Origin: Streptomyces hayashii
GTDB lineage: Bacteria; Actinomycetota; Actinomycetes; Streptomycetales; Streptomycetaceae
Assembly (NCBI RefSeq): GCF_024539815.1
Contig: NZ_JAHHIU010000039.1
Location: forward strand, 1-64,000
DNA length: 64,000 bases
Direction of reading: 5' to 3'
Shown here: positions 46,740 through 55,548 of the stretch, in pieces
How positions within the stretch are numbered: position 1 is the stretch's first letter
How the letters are laid out: the number at the start of each line of letters is the position of its first letter
Notes under the pieces: model-generated
Databases searched by the model: none
What the model was told of the DNA's origin: nothing
What the model saw: only the letters and a program-made list of their open reading frames with translations
Program-made: the position numbers and the translations under genes

Positions 46740-47597
46740 CTATCCCACCGGCAGGAAGTCGCGGGCCGCGATGAACTCCGGTCGGCGTACCGGGGCGGCG
46801 AAGGGCTCCACCGGCTGGTTCTCCACACTGTTGAACACGATGAAGACGTTGCTGCGCGGGTAGGGCGTGATGTTGTCCCCGGAACCGTGCATGCAGTTGC
46901 AGTCGAACCAGGTCGCCGAGCCCGCGGGGCCTGTGAAGAGCTTGATGCCGTGCTCCAGGGCCATCTCGGTCAGCGCCGCCGCTGAGGGGGTGCCGGCCTC
47001 CTGCATCCGCAGAGATCTCTTGTAGTTGTCCTTGGGCGTGGCTCCCGCGCAGCCGAGAAAAGTGCGGTGTGAGCCCGGCATGATCATCAAGCCGCCGTTG
47101 GTGTCACGGTTCTCGGTGAGGGCGATCGACACCGAGACGGTGCGCATTCGGGGCAGGCCGTCCTCGGCGTGCCAGGTCTCGAAGTCGGAGTGCCAGTAGA
47201 ACCCGCCGGCTCCGAAGCCCGGTTTGACGTTGACGCGGCTTTGGTGGACGTAGACGTCGGAACCGAGGATCCGACGAGCGGTGTCCACAACTCGCGGATC
47301 CCGGACGAGTCGGGCGAAGACCTCACTGATGCGATGGACTTCGAAGATCGAGCGGATCTCCTGGGAGGAGGATTCGATGACGGCACGCTCGTCGTTGCGT
47401 ACCGCCGGATCGGCGATCAACCGCTTCAGTTCGGCCCGGTAGGTCAGGACTTCCGTCCGGGTGAGCAGTTCGTCCACGGTGAGGAAGCCGTCACGTTCGA
47501 AGTCGCGCAGTTCCGCGGACGGTTCACCCCAGAGCACGGGGTCTCGGCGGGGCGTCGTCACTTCGGCCGCACCGCGTGTCGGATACAGGTCGGTCAT
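46740..47597 (-). CDS. ectD: Ectoine hydroxylase EctD
   Basis: 285 residues, Fe(II)/2-oxoglutarate dioxygenase of the PhyH family. The iron ligands lie in FYWHSDFETWH (His and Asp) and CNCMHGSGDN (His), with the EctD signature around WHSDFETWHAEDG. Converts ectoine to 5-hydroxyectoine, a compatible solute. ATG 47597 is one base after the ectC stop. Last gene of ectABCD. Confidence 0.97.
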   Translation of the reverse strand: MTDLYPTRGAAEVTTPRRDPVLWGEPSAELRDFERDGFLTVDELLTRTEVLTYRAELKRLIADPAVRNDERAVIESSSQEIRSIFEVHRISEVFARLVRDPRVVDTARRILGSDVYVHQSRVNVKPGFGAGGFYWHSDFETWHAEDGLPRMRTVSVSIALTENRDTNGGLMIMPGSHRTFLGCAGATPKDNYKRSLRMQEAGTPSAAALTEMALEHGIKLFTGPAGSATWFDCNCMHGSGDNITPYPRSNVFIVFNSVENQPVEPFAAPVRRPEFIAARDFLPVG

Positions 47598-47598
47598 C

Positions 47599-47997
47599 TC
47601 AGGCTCCTTCCGTGAGCAGGGGGTAGACGCCGTTCTCGTCGTGCACTTCGCGGCCGGTGACCGGCGGATTGAAGACGCAGACGAATCGCAGATCGGTGCG
47701 GGGACGCATCGTGTGCCTCTCGTGCCCGTCGAGAAGGTAGAGCGTGCCGGGGGAGATCCGGTGTGTCGCGCCGGTTTCGTCGTCGGTGAGCTCGCCCTCG
47801 CCCTCGATGCACAGGACAGCCTCGACGTGGTTCGCGTACCACATAGAAGTCGTGGTGCCCGCGTACATGACGGTCTCGTGGACGGAGAAACCCACACGGT
47901 CCCCGGCGAGGACGAGGCGCCTGCTGCGCCAGGCTCCGGATTCGGCGGTCACATCACGGTCCGTGCCCTCGATGTCGGTCAGTGATCGAATGATCAT
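47599..47997 (-). CDS. ectC: Ectoine synthase EctC
   Basis: 132 residues, cupin fold, with the family pattern [21 protein letters not shown] and [14 protein letters not shown]. Cyclizes N-gamma-acetyl-2,4-diaminobutyrate to ectoine. Its ATG overlaps the ectB stop (ATGA). Confidence 0.97.
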   Translation of the reverse strand: MIIRSLTDIEGTDRDVTAESGAWRSRRLVLAGDRVGFSVHETVMYAGTTTSMWYANHVEAVLCIEGEGELTDDETGATHRISPGTLYLLDGHERHTMRPRTDLRFVCVFNPPVTGREVHDENGVYPLLTEGA

Positions 47998-49283
47998 GTG
48001 TTCGTCTTCTCCTGTGCGGTCTGGCGTACTGCCCGGGCGAGAGTGCGCAGCCCCTCGTCGAGCTCGTCGGCCGTGATGGTCAGTGCGGGCAGAAGTTTGA
48101 GGACCTCGTCCTGGGGGCCCGAAGTCTCGATGAGCAGGCCCAGTTCGAAAGCGCGGGCACTTGCCCGCGACGCCCATCCCTTGTCGTCGAACTCCAGGCC
48201 CCACACCAGCCCCCGCCCGCGGTGGCGGGCGCCGGTGCCGGAGTGCTCGGCGACGATCTCGCGCAGGACGGCCTCGGTCTGCTCGCCACGGGCGATGGTC
48301 TGCTTCGTCATGCTGTCGCTGTCCGCCCAGTACGCGTCCAGGGCTGCTGTCGCTGTGACGAAGGCGGGGTTGTGGCCGCGGAAGGTGCCGTTGTGCTCCC
48401 CGGGCTCCCAGACGTCGAGTTCAGGTTTGAAGAGGGTCAGGGCCATGGGGAGGCCGTAGCCGCCGATGGACTTGGAGAGGGTGATGATGTCGGGGACGAT
48501 GCCGGCCTCCTCGAAGGAGAAGAACGAGCCCGTCCGCCCACAGCCCATCTGGACGTCGTCGACGATCAGCAGCATGTCGCGCCGTTCGCACAGATCCGCC
48601 AGACCGCGAAGCCACTCCGGGCGGGCCACGTTGACGCCGCCCTCGCCCTGGACTGTCTCGACGATCACCGCGGCGGGTTGGTTGAGTCCGGAACCCTGGT
48701 CTTCCAGCAGTCGTTCGAACCACAGGAAGTCGGCGACGCGTCCGTCGAAGTAGTTGTCGAACGGCATGGGGGTGCCGTGCACCAGCGGAATCCCCGCGCC
48801 GGCCCGCTTCATGGAGTTGCCCGTCACGGCCAGCGAGCCCAGGGACATGCCGTGGAACGCGTTGGTGAACGAGACGATCGCCTCCCGGCCCTTGACCTTG
48901 CGGGCCAGCTTCAGTGCTGCCTCCACGGCGTTGGTGCCGGTGGGGCCGGGGAACATCACCTTGTGCGACAGGCCACGCGGGCGCAGCACGAGGTCCTGGA
49001 AGCGCTCCAGGAAAGCCCGCTTCGCGGTCGTGCTCATGTCCAGGCTGTGCGTGACGCCGTCGCGTTCCAGGTAGTCCAGCAGGGCGCGTTTGAGTACCGG
49101 GTTGTTGTGCCCGTAGTTGAGCGCTCCGGCACCCGAGAAGAAGTCGAGATAGGTCCGCCCGTCCTCGTCATGGATGCGGCTGCCTCGGGCGCGGTCGAAC
49201 ACGACAGGCCAGCTGCGGCAGTAGCTGCGGACCTCGGACTCCAGGGTCTCGAAGATGGAGGGGGAAGGCTGAGTGACAGTCAC
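47994..49283 (-). CDS. ectB: Diaminobutyrate-2-oxoglutarate aminotransferase EctB
   Basis: 429 residues from GTG 49283, which has AAGGA nine bases upstream and matches the usual N-terminus ([20 protein letters not shown]). An in-frame ATG at 49310 overlaps the ectA stop and is an alternative. Class III aminotransferase; the PLP lysine is in [11 protein letters not shown] and the [11 protein letters not shown] motif is present. Makes L-2,4-diaminobutyrate from aspartate semialdehyde. Confidence 0.96.
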   Translation of the reverse strand: MTVTQPSPSIFETLESEVRSYCRSWPVVFDRARGSRIHDEDGRTYLDFFSGAGALNYGHNNPVLKRALLDYLERDGVTHSLDMSTTAKRAFLERFQDLVLRPRGLSHKVMFPGPTGTNAVEAALKLARKVKGREAIVSFTNAFHGMSLGSLAVTGNSMKRAGAGIPLVHGTPMPFDNYFDGRVADFLWFERLLEDQGSGLNQPAAVIVETVQGEGGVNVARPEWLRGLADLCERRDMLLIVDDVQMGCGRTGSFFSFEEAGIVPDIITLSKSIGGYGLPMALTLFKPELDVWEPGEHNGTFRGHNPAFVTATAALDAYWADSDSMTKQTIARGEQTEAVLREIVAEHSGTGARHRGRGLVWGLEFDDKGWASRASARAFELGLLIETSGPQDEVLKLLPALTITADELDEGLRTLARAVRQTAQEKTNT

Positions 49284-49306
49284 TGAGGTAGGTCCTTCGG
49301 TGCGGT

Positions 49307-49828
49307 TCATGCCAGCGGGCTGATGCGGTAGAGGATCTCGGGCTCGTGCCCGTGCGCCGTCGGGAACAGGTCCTCGCCGAAGAGGACTTCGCGCTCGATG
49401 CGCGCCCCGCGCCGTTGGGCGAACGAGGCGAACAGCCGGTGCGAGGGTTCGTTGCCGGGTGTGATCGTCGTCTCGACCCGGCGTGCCCCTGCGCCCACGC
49501 CGCGCACCGCGAGGTCGTCGAGCATCCGGCCGGCCAGCCCGCGACCCCGATGCGCGCGGTCCACTGCTACCTGCCAGATGACCAATGTCTGCGGGTGATC
49601 GGGCCGAATGTATCCGGTGATGAATCCGGTGGGGTGGCCGAGGTCGTCGCGCGCCACGACGGAGGTGCGGGAGAAGTCACGGCACCACAAAAGATAGCTG
49701 TAGGTCGAATTGAGATCGAGGACCCCGGTGTCACGGGCGATGCGCCACATAGCTACGCCGTCTGCAATATCGGGAAGGTCGAGAGTCGGTACCGGGCAGG
49801 GCGAATCCGTCTCCTTGCTGGATTTCAT
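49307..49828 (-). CDS. ectA: Diaminobutyrate acetyltransferase EctA
   Basis: 173 residues, GNAT fold, with acetyl-CoA-binding HRGRGLAGRMLDDL and the EctA-typical NSTYSYLLWCRDFS. N-acetylates diaminobutyrate, the first committed ectoine step after EctB. ATG 49828; ribosome site weak. First gene of the operon. Confidence 0.96.
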   Translation of the reverse strand: MKSSKETDSPCPVPTLDLPDIADGVAMWRIARDTGVLDLNSTYSYLLWCRDFSRTSVVARDDLGHPTGFITGYIRPDHPQTLVIWQVAVDRAHRGRGLAGRMLDDLAVRGVGAGARRVETTITPGNEPSHRLFASFAQRRGARIEREVLFGEDLFPTAHGHEPEILYRISPLA

Positions 49829-50941
49829 GGGTGACAAACCTAGATGGAGAAGTTGAATTCCGCAGCGCACGAACTTCTCACAAGAGACCTGTCTGGGACG
49901 ACTTTGATTCGGGGCGAAACGGATGAAACAACACCATAAGGAGAGGGCATTTCGGTCATTGTGGCACCGGGTTACGCTGCGATAACGATCCGGAAATCCC
50001 CTGGTTTGATAATCTCGTTACGGGGGAGGGGGAGGTTCGGGATCAGAGTTTCAATGCCAATGAAAATGTGCGCATGCATTCATGACTCCGGCGTCAGGGT
50101 TCGCGGGAGCCGTACAGACCGACTGTCGGGAACTTCATCGATTTCTTATGGAACCGCCCTGAATTACCTCGCTAGCTATCCTGTTCCGAATTTCTGGAAA
50201 CTTCAGTGATGGGCTCGTCTCGTTGTTGCGACCGCCTTTGGCGTCGTGAACTCATCGCGGCGTTCCGGCGCGAACCACGTCTCGGCGGCATGTCGACGCC
50301 TCGCTGAGGGCGTCACTGCCGCCCTTGTGGACGTCAAAAGCCACGTCGCGAAGCTGATCCGACGGGCCGCCGGATGTGCTGCCGGTATGCGTCGTGAGGC
50401 GGACCCCTCCTGGACGACTGATCACACGGGAGGCCCCCTCGGTGACTCGAACTGTGACCTCTGGGGTTCTCCCACCTTGAGCCTATGCAATCTTTGCTCT
50501 GTAGAACCATTGCCCTTCCTTTACCGTTATCGAACCGAGGCCGAAGTCCCGGCTTGCTTGATCGTCGTCGGTGGGCGCGGTCCCTGCCTGGGCTGACGTC
50601 GGAATGGCTTCCTGGCGTGCGCTTCGGCGCTCCGCTCCGGATCTGCGAGTCGCCATGTGGTGCACGTGATCGCGTTCCGCCCATCTCGGGGCCGTTGCGC
50701 CGACAGCGAGCGGAGGTGGCGGGCGGGAAGGGGGTTCGTAGCCGCCTCGCGTGAGGTCGAAGTGGCCGTTCACCAGGGAGATTTGCACGGTGGCCCGCCC
50801 TTTGCGCAGGGAGCGGAGACCGTCACCGGATGCACGCCCCGGGCATCCGCCCGCGCACACCCGCACGGTGATCGCCTACACCATCACGCGGGACGCCATC
50901 GCGGATTGCTCCGGACAGGGTCCGCACCTGGCGACGCCGGT
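49829..50941. other. Long intergenic region upstream of ectABCD, no gene recognised
   Basis: About 1.1 kb. The part next to ectA (49830-50210) is AT-richer than its surroundings and should contain the ectoine promoter; an 82-codon frame there (49961-50209) lacks Streptomyces codon bias. Around 50480-50760 the minus strand has a short frame with a peculiar VNGHFDLTRGGYEPPSRPP segment whose identity I could not place. Nothing firm to annotate. Confidence 0.45.
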
Positions 50942-51651
50942 TCAGGAGAGGGCGTAGAAACGGTCTTCGTGGGGATGCGCGGCCACATGCCAGCAGGTGG
51001 TCGGTAGGTCGACGTGGCGGGCCGTGCCCGTGTGCAGGTCGAAGATGCCGACCTCGCGGGCCTCGCCGCGACGGGGTGGTCCATGCCGCCGTGGACGAGG
51101 TATCGGCCGGAGGCCGTGGTCTTCATGGCGTGGGGCAGCTTCAGGCCGTGCGGGCCCAGGCGCTCGGGACGGCCGAGCTGGTCGATGTCGAACCGCCACA
51201 GGTGCTCGCCGATCGCACCGACGATCTCCCGGTTTCCCAGCCAGGCGATGTGCGTGGTGCCTTTGATGGACGAGTCGGTGGGCTCGATCCGCAGGGTGGA
51301 CAGGCGGTCGGTCTCGGCGAGGGCCGTGGTGTCGTAGAAGAGCAGGTGTTGGCCGGTGTTGCCGAGGAACCCGAGCGAGCGGTCCGGGCTGACGCTGACG
51401 GCATGACCGCCGGCGATGCCGTCGTAGTACTCGATCTTGTACGCGTACCGGCCGGTGGCGGGGTCGTAGCGGAAGACGCAGACGCCTGCCCGGCCTTCCA
51501 GGCCGTTGAGGCCGTTGCCGTCGAGGGCGATGTGGAAGGCGTACGGGTACTCGTGCGGCTGGGTGGTGAGCGGGGTCAACTGGGCTGCCTCTCGGGCCTG
51601 AAGTGACGGAAGCCGGAACTGTCGGTGTACTCGGGCCGTGTCGGCCTCCAC
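50942..51651 (-). pseudogene. Beta-propeller (YncE/lactonase-like) gene remnant
   Basis: The first 190 codons give propeller-like blades (VCVFRYDPATGRYAYKIEYY, VSVSPDRSLGFLGNTGQHLL, HAMKTTASGRYLVHGG). Near 51085 similarity moves to another frame: REVGIFDLHTGTARHVDLP, then HVAAHPHEDRFYALS, ending at a stop at 50942. One or more frameshifts and a truncated C-terminus make it nonfunctional. Confidence 0.65.
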
Positions 51652-51689
51652 GGGGCCAACCCGGCCAACGGGTTCAACGGCTCGGTCAC

Positions 51690-52140
51690 GCGGGCGACGG
51701 CGTCCCGGAGCGAGAAGTCGGCGCCGCCGTCTCCGTGACCGGCCCTGTGCTGCCCTGCCCGTGTGCCGCGATGGTGTTCAGGGTGGTGTGGAAGGACCTG
51801 CGGTAGGCGTCCTCCACCAGAGCGCGCCGGACCGCGGGCCACAGCGTGGGGTGATCGCCCGCCACAACGGTGGGAGGGCGAACTGCTGATAGGCGCAGAT
51901 GGTTACTCTGGTGCCGCCCGCGGTCCGGGCGAAGGACACCGAGCCGTCGTCCTGGAGCGCGGAGGCGTTCTCGCTGTGGACCTGCCGCCAGCGCAGCAGC
52001 TGCTCGTCCGGGCCGTAGTCGATGGTCTCCAGCTTGCAGACGTCGAGTACGTCGGCGCCGCACAGCGCGAGGTAGGCGGGCTGGGCACGGTTGATGCTCC
52101 GCTCGAGCTGCCGAATCGGCCTTCCGGCCTCATCGCGGGT
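51690..52140 (-). pseudogene. Remnant of an SRPBCC-like protein gene
   Basis: A minus-strand frame reads ALCGADVLDVCKLETIDYG, then LLRWRQVHSENASALQDDG and TRVTICAYQQFALPP, the strand pattern of polyketide-cyclase/SRPBCC proteins; after about 51870 the likely continuation (LVEDAYRRSFHTTLNTIAA) is in another frame. No intact start or end. It lies upstream of, and collinear with, the propeller remnant, so an old two-gene operon has decayed. Confidence 0.5.
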
Positions 52141-52287
52141 CTGGACATCCGGCGGAAGGCAGGGTGCGGGTCACACCGGCGCGTTAGGCCGGGCGGACGT
52201 TCACACACCGCCGTCCGGGCCGGACGTCCGCGTTTCGTCATGAGTCGCACGCCCTCCACGAGGGGGACCCCGGCTTACGGTCGGACC

Positions 52288-53517
52288 ATGCGAGACGATC
52301 CGCGGCTCCCCACCTCTCCCGGCTTCTGGCGCAGTCCACTGCGCGGCCCCTGGTTCACGTCCGTGCTCGGCGTCGTCCTGCTCGTCGGCATCACGGTGCT
52401 GTTCGTGACGGGGCTGGTCTCGTACGCCGCCTATAACCCGGATCTGTCGCCGGTGAACGACAAGACCCCCGACAAGGGCGTCCTCGGCTTCTACCTCTTC
52501 GCCTGGCCCACCGGCCCGCACTGGCTGTACCGGCTCAACCAGGGCGTTCACGTCACCCTGGGCATCACCCTGATCCCGGTCCTGCTGGCCAAGCTGTGGT
52601 CGGTGGTGCCGAAGCTGTTCACGCTGCCGCCGGCCCGCTCGCTCGCCCACGCACTGGAGCGGATCTCCCTGTTGCTGCTCGTCGGCGGCGGGCTGTTCGA
52701 GTTCGTGACCGGTGTGTTCAACATCCAGCTGAACTACGTCTTTCCGGGCTCCTTCTACCCGCTGCACTTCTATGGCGCCTGGGTGTTCTTCGCGGCCTTC
52801 GTGGCCCACGCGCTGTTGAAGACGCCCATCGCGTTGCGCAATCTGCGGCACGTGCGGGAGGAGCGGACGGACCTGGTGTCCCCGCGCCCCGCCGAGGCGA
52901 CCGTCTCCCGGCGCGGAGCGCTCTGGTTCGTCGGGGGCGGCTCGCTGCTGCTGTTCGCCACGACGGTGGGGCAGAACTCCGACGCCCTGCGCCGCACCGC
53001 CCTTCTCGCCCCGCACGGCTGGGCCGAGCCCGGCGGCGGCCCGAACGGGTTCCAGATCAACAAGACGGCCGCGTACGCCGGGATCGACGTGGCGGAGACG
53101 GACGACGACGTCTGGCGCCTCGTCGTCACGGGACGCTCGGGCACGGTCCGCCTCAGCCGGGCGCAACTCGCCGAACTCCCTCTGTACAGCTCGGCGTTGC
53201 CCATCGCCTGCGTCGAGGGCTGGTCGACGTCCGACCAGTGGTGGCGCGGGGTACGGCTGCGCGACCTCGCCGCACTCGTCGGGTACGAGGACGACTCGCC
53301 GGACGTGCTCGTCGAGTCCCTCCAGCGGCACGGGGCCTTCCGCCACGCGGCCCTGCGCGCCAACCAGGTCGCCGACCCGCTTTCCCTGCTCGCCCTGTAC
53401 GTGAACGGAGAAGAGCTGTCCCCCGACCACGGCTATCCCGCCCGCGTGATCGTGCCCGCGGCGCCCGGCGTGCTGAACACCAAGTGGGTGGCCCGTATGA
53501 CCTTCGGAGAACTGTGA
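52288..53517 (+). CDS. Membrane molybdopterin-dependent oxidoreductase (cytochrome b561-like plus sulfite-oxidase-fold domain)
   Basis: 409 residues. Four to five membrane spans in residues 25-190 with conserved histidines, as in heme-binding b561-like domains, then a molybdopterin domain of the sulfite oxidase/MsrP fold from about 245 (DDDVWRLVVTG). The likely molybdenum ligand is Cys308 in PIACVEGWSTSDQWW. Natural fusion of an electron-transfer membrane part with an extracytoplasmic oxidoreductase. The frame extends to 51763, but ATG 52288 begins the homologous part. Its stop overlaps the next ATG (TGATG). Substrate unknown. Confidence 0.92.
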   Translation: MRDDPRLPTSPGFWRSPLRGPWFTSVLGVVLLVGITVLFVTGLVSYAAYNPDLSPVNDKTPDKGVLGFYLFAWPTGPHWLYRLNQGVHVTLGITLIPVLLAKLWSVVPKLFTLPPARSLAHALERISLLLLVGGGLFEFVTGVFNIQLNYVFPGSFYPLHFYGAWVFFAAFVAHALLKTPIALRNLRHVREERTDLVSPRPAEATVSRRGALWFVGGGSLLLFATTVGQNSDALRRTALLAPHGWAEPGGGPNGFQINKTAAYAGIDVAETDDDVWRLVVTGRSGTVRLSRAQLAELPLYSSALPIACVEGWSTSDQWWRGVRLRDLAALVGYEDDSPDVLVESLQRHGAFRHAALRANQVADPLSLLALYVNGEELSPDHGYPARVIVPAAPGVLNTKWVARMTFGEL

Positions 53518-54002
53518 TGCGTCCGCGTGTTCCGATCGGCAGCCCTCTGCAACTGCTGCTGCTCGCCTGCTCGTTCGCCCTCGCCGGCTACGCGGGTGTA
53601 CGGCTGCTCGCGGACGACTGGTTCGGTGTGGCGCTGTGGATCGTGGGGGCGGCGCTGCTGCACGACCTCGTGCTGCTGCCCCTGTACGCAGGGGCTGACC
53701 GGGCGGTGGTACGCGGTCTCGGCGTGGTCGGCCGCCGGGAGTGGGCGATGTACGTCCGCGTCCCGGCCGCCCTGTCCGGCCTGCTCCTGCTCGTGTGGTT
53801 CCCGCTGATCAGCGGGATGGTGGACCGGCGCTACCGGGTCGCCACGGGACTGTCACCGGACGGCTTCCTCGCCCGCTGGCTGCTGATCACCGCCGTGCTG
53901 TTCGGCGGCTCGGCGCTGCTGCTGGCACTGCGGCTGCGCAGGACCGCGAAGCGCCGGCCGCCGTCCGTCTCACTCCCGGCCCGCTCCCAGCCCCGCGCGT
54001 AG
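53517..54002 (+). CDS. Small membrane protein coupled to the molybdopterin oxidoreductase
   Basis: 161 residues with four hydrophobic segments (near 12-28, 36-58, 83-105 and 122-143) and a basic C-terminus. Start overlaps the upstream stop, so it is translationally coupled and may be an accessory subunit. No recognised family. Its 3' end is overlapped by a minus-strand methyltransferase remnant. Confidence 0.82.
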   Translation: MRPRVPIGSPLQLLLLACSFALAGYAGVRLLADDWFGVALWIVGAALLHDLVLLPLYAGADRAVVRGLGVVGRREWAMYVRVPAALSGLLLLVWFPLISGMVDRRYRVATGLSPDGFLARWLLITAVLFGGSALLLALRLRRTAKRRPPSVSLPARSQPRA

Positions 54003-54262
54003 CGGTGCAGGGTCGGGATGCCGAGCCGTGCCCAGGGGGAGGGAGCGCCGACGGTGGCGTGTGCGTCGGTGATGTGGACGTGAACGTGTTCGTCGACGTC
54101 CACCGGCGCGGTCTCGGCGATCAGCAGCCCGCCGGGAGTGAGACGGACGGCGACCCGCTCCGGAAGGGCGCGCGGATCGCCGCCGATGCCGACGTTGCCG
54201 TCCATGAGCAGGACGGTGCCCCAGCGCCCCTCGCCGGGCAGCGGGTCGAAGACGGCGCCGCG
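53950..54262 (-). pseudogene. Methyltransferase C-terminal fragment
   Basis: The minus strand reads GRWGTVLLMDGNVGIGGD, then ERVAVRLTPGGLLIAETAP and SPWARLGIPTLHRYARGW, the C-terminal half of a class I methyltransferase of the sort found beside molybdopterin oxidoreductases in actinomycetes. The SAM-binding N-terminal half is missing: it would lie beyond 54262, where an unrelated plus-strand gene fragment begins. Confidence 0.6.
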
Positions 54263-54631
54263 ATCCTCCAGGCCGAGGGCCAGTCCCGGGCCATCGACGA
54301 GGTGTTCCAGGCCGTGCATCGCAACGATCCCGACCCCAAGCTGCTCGCCTACCAGTACCTCCAGACGCTGCCCCAACTCGCGCAGGGCTCGGGCAACAAT
54401 TTCTGGGTGATCCCCAGCGAGATCACCTCCGCACTCCAGGGCGTGTCCCGCGCCTTCACCGAGGTGCTGCCCCAGTCGCCGGCCACCCGCGAGAAACCGC
54501 CTGACGACATGGTCGCCCAGGCCGCCAGCGACAAGGCTCAGGCGGAAGAGGCCGCTGCCGCGGCCCTCGCAGACGCAGCCGAGGCCGAGGGCACCAACCC
54601 CGACGCCCTCCCGCATCACCCGCCTCGCTGA
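54252..54631 (+). pseudogene. SPFH/band-7 protein C-terminal fragment
   Basis: The plus strand reads AAILQAEGQSRAIDEVFQAV, then LLAYQYLQTLPQLAQGSGNN and WVIPSEITSALQGVSRAFTE, the C-terminal helical region of stomatin/QmcA-like SPFH proteins, and a Glu/Ala-rich tail. The N-terminal band-7 domain is gone. It abuts the methyltransferase fragment head to head, so one deletion removed the 5' halves of two divergent genes. Confidence 0.65.
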
Positions 54632-54756
54632 CGGCGGGCGGCATCTCTGCCGGCGCAAGTCGCGCACCGGAAGCCTCCGAGCACCTGACCATCTGGCAAT
54701 CGGCGCTCGTCAACACTGCGCCGTTTGAGTGCACCATGCGGAGGTGTCGAACGAGC

Positions 54757-55365
54757 TCAGGCGCGGCGCGGAACGGATTCGCTCCTTCTGGTCCCGGCGG
54801 CGAGCAGTGCGAAGCCCAGTGCGAAACCGAGCATGGTCCATACGCCGCGGGGCCAGAAGATGTGGCTGTCAGTGAAGGACCAGCCGGCCACCAGGAGAAC
54901 CACCGTGCCGGGAATGACTCGCACGCCGTGTTTCGGGAAGAGCGCGACCGCCGTGGCTACGACAGCGACGATGAGGGCGTAGGCCCCGACCTGCCCGAGC
55001 GTCTCACCCGTGTCGTAGAGCGGGTACTTGATCCGCCCTATGTCCGCTGTTGCGGCAGCGTGCTCGACCGCGGTTCCCGCCGCGATGCCGGCCACCGCGT
55101 CGAGACCGGTGTAGAAGGCCGCGTAGGTGAACGCACTCGCCCAGGCCACCACCGTGGCGAAGCCCGCGAGATCTGGTCGGGGGCGGTGCCACAGAGGGAC
55201 GAGGAGGCCGAGCGTGAGCAGCGGAAAGACCGGCAGCAGTGCGATGTGCAACTGTGTCCAGTCCGTGGCCGTCGCCCTGGACAGGCCATGCGGGTGCGCG
55301 CCGCCCGCCGCAGCCAGCGCAAGGGGCGCGACAGTGGCGAGGGTGATGTCTCGGATGGTCAACAC
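54757..55365 (-). CDS. Membrane protein of unknown function
   Basis: 202 residues from GTG 55365, with about six hydrophobic segments covering most of the length and a short basic C-terminal tail. Histidines in GGAHPHGLS and LWHRP are noticeable. No recognised family. It stands alone, facing the SPFH remnant. Confidence 0.75.
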   Translation of the reverse strand: MLTIRDITLATVAPLALAAAGGAHPHGLSRATATDWTQLHIALLPVFPLLTLGLLVPLWHRPRPDLAGFATVVAWASAFTYAAFYTGLDAVAGIAAGTAVEHAAATADIGRIKYPLYDTGETLGQVGAYALIVAVVATAVALFPKHGVRVIPGTVVLLVAGWSFTDSHIFWPRGVWTMLGFALGFALLAAGTRRSESVPRRA

Positions 55366-55484
55366 GCTGCGATCGTAGGCGCGTTACGTCACGTGAGACG
55401 GCTGCGTAAGGGCTTCGTAAGATCTGGCGTGGTGCCGTGGAACGCTGGAAGCCGTCCGCCCGGGTGATTCCCTCCGACGCGACA

Positions 55485-55514
55485 CCGGCCTCGCCGATCT
55501 TGCGGCGAGGCCGG
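55485..55514 (-). terminator. Hairpin after the DUF1996 gene
   Basis: Eleven-base perfect stem (CCGGCCTCGCC) with an 8-base loop, about 35 bases after the minus-strand stop at 55549. Confidence 0.7.
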
Positions 55515-55548
55515 AGCAGAGGAACCGGTGGCGGCCCGGTCGGTCGGT

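Noticed and set aside
49961..50209. An 82-codon plus-strand frame upstream of ectA
   Set aside because: AT-richer, no codon bias, no domain, no ribosome site. Treated as noncoding promoter region.
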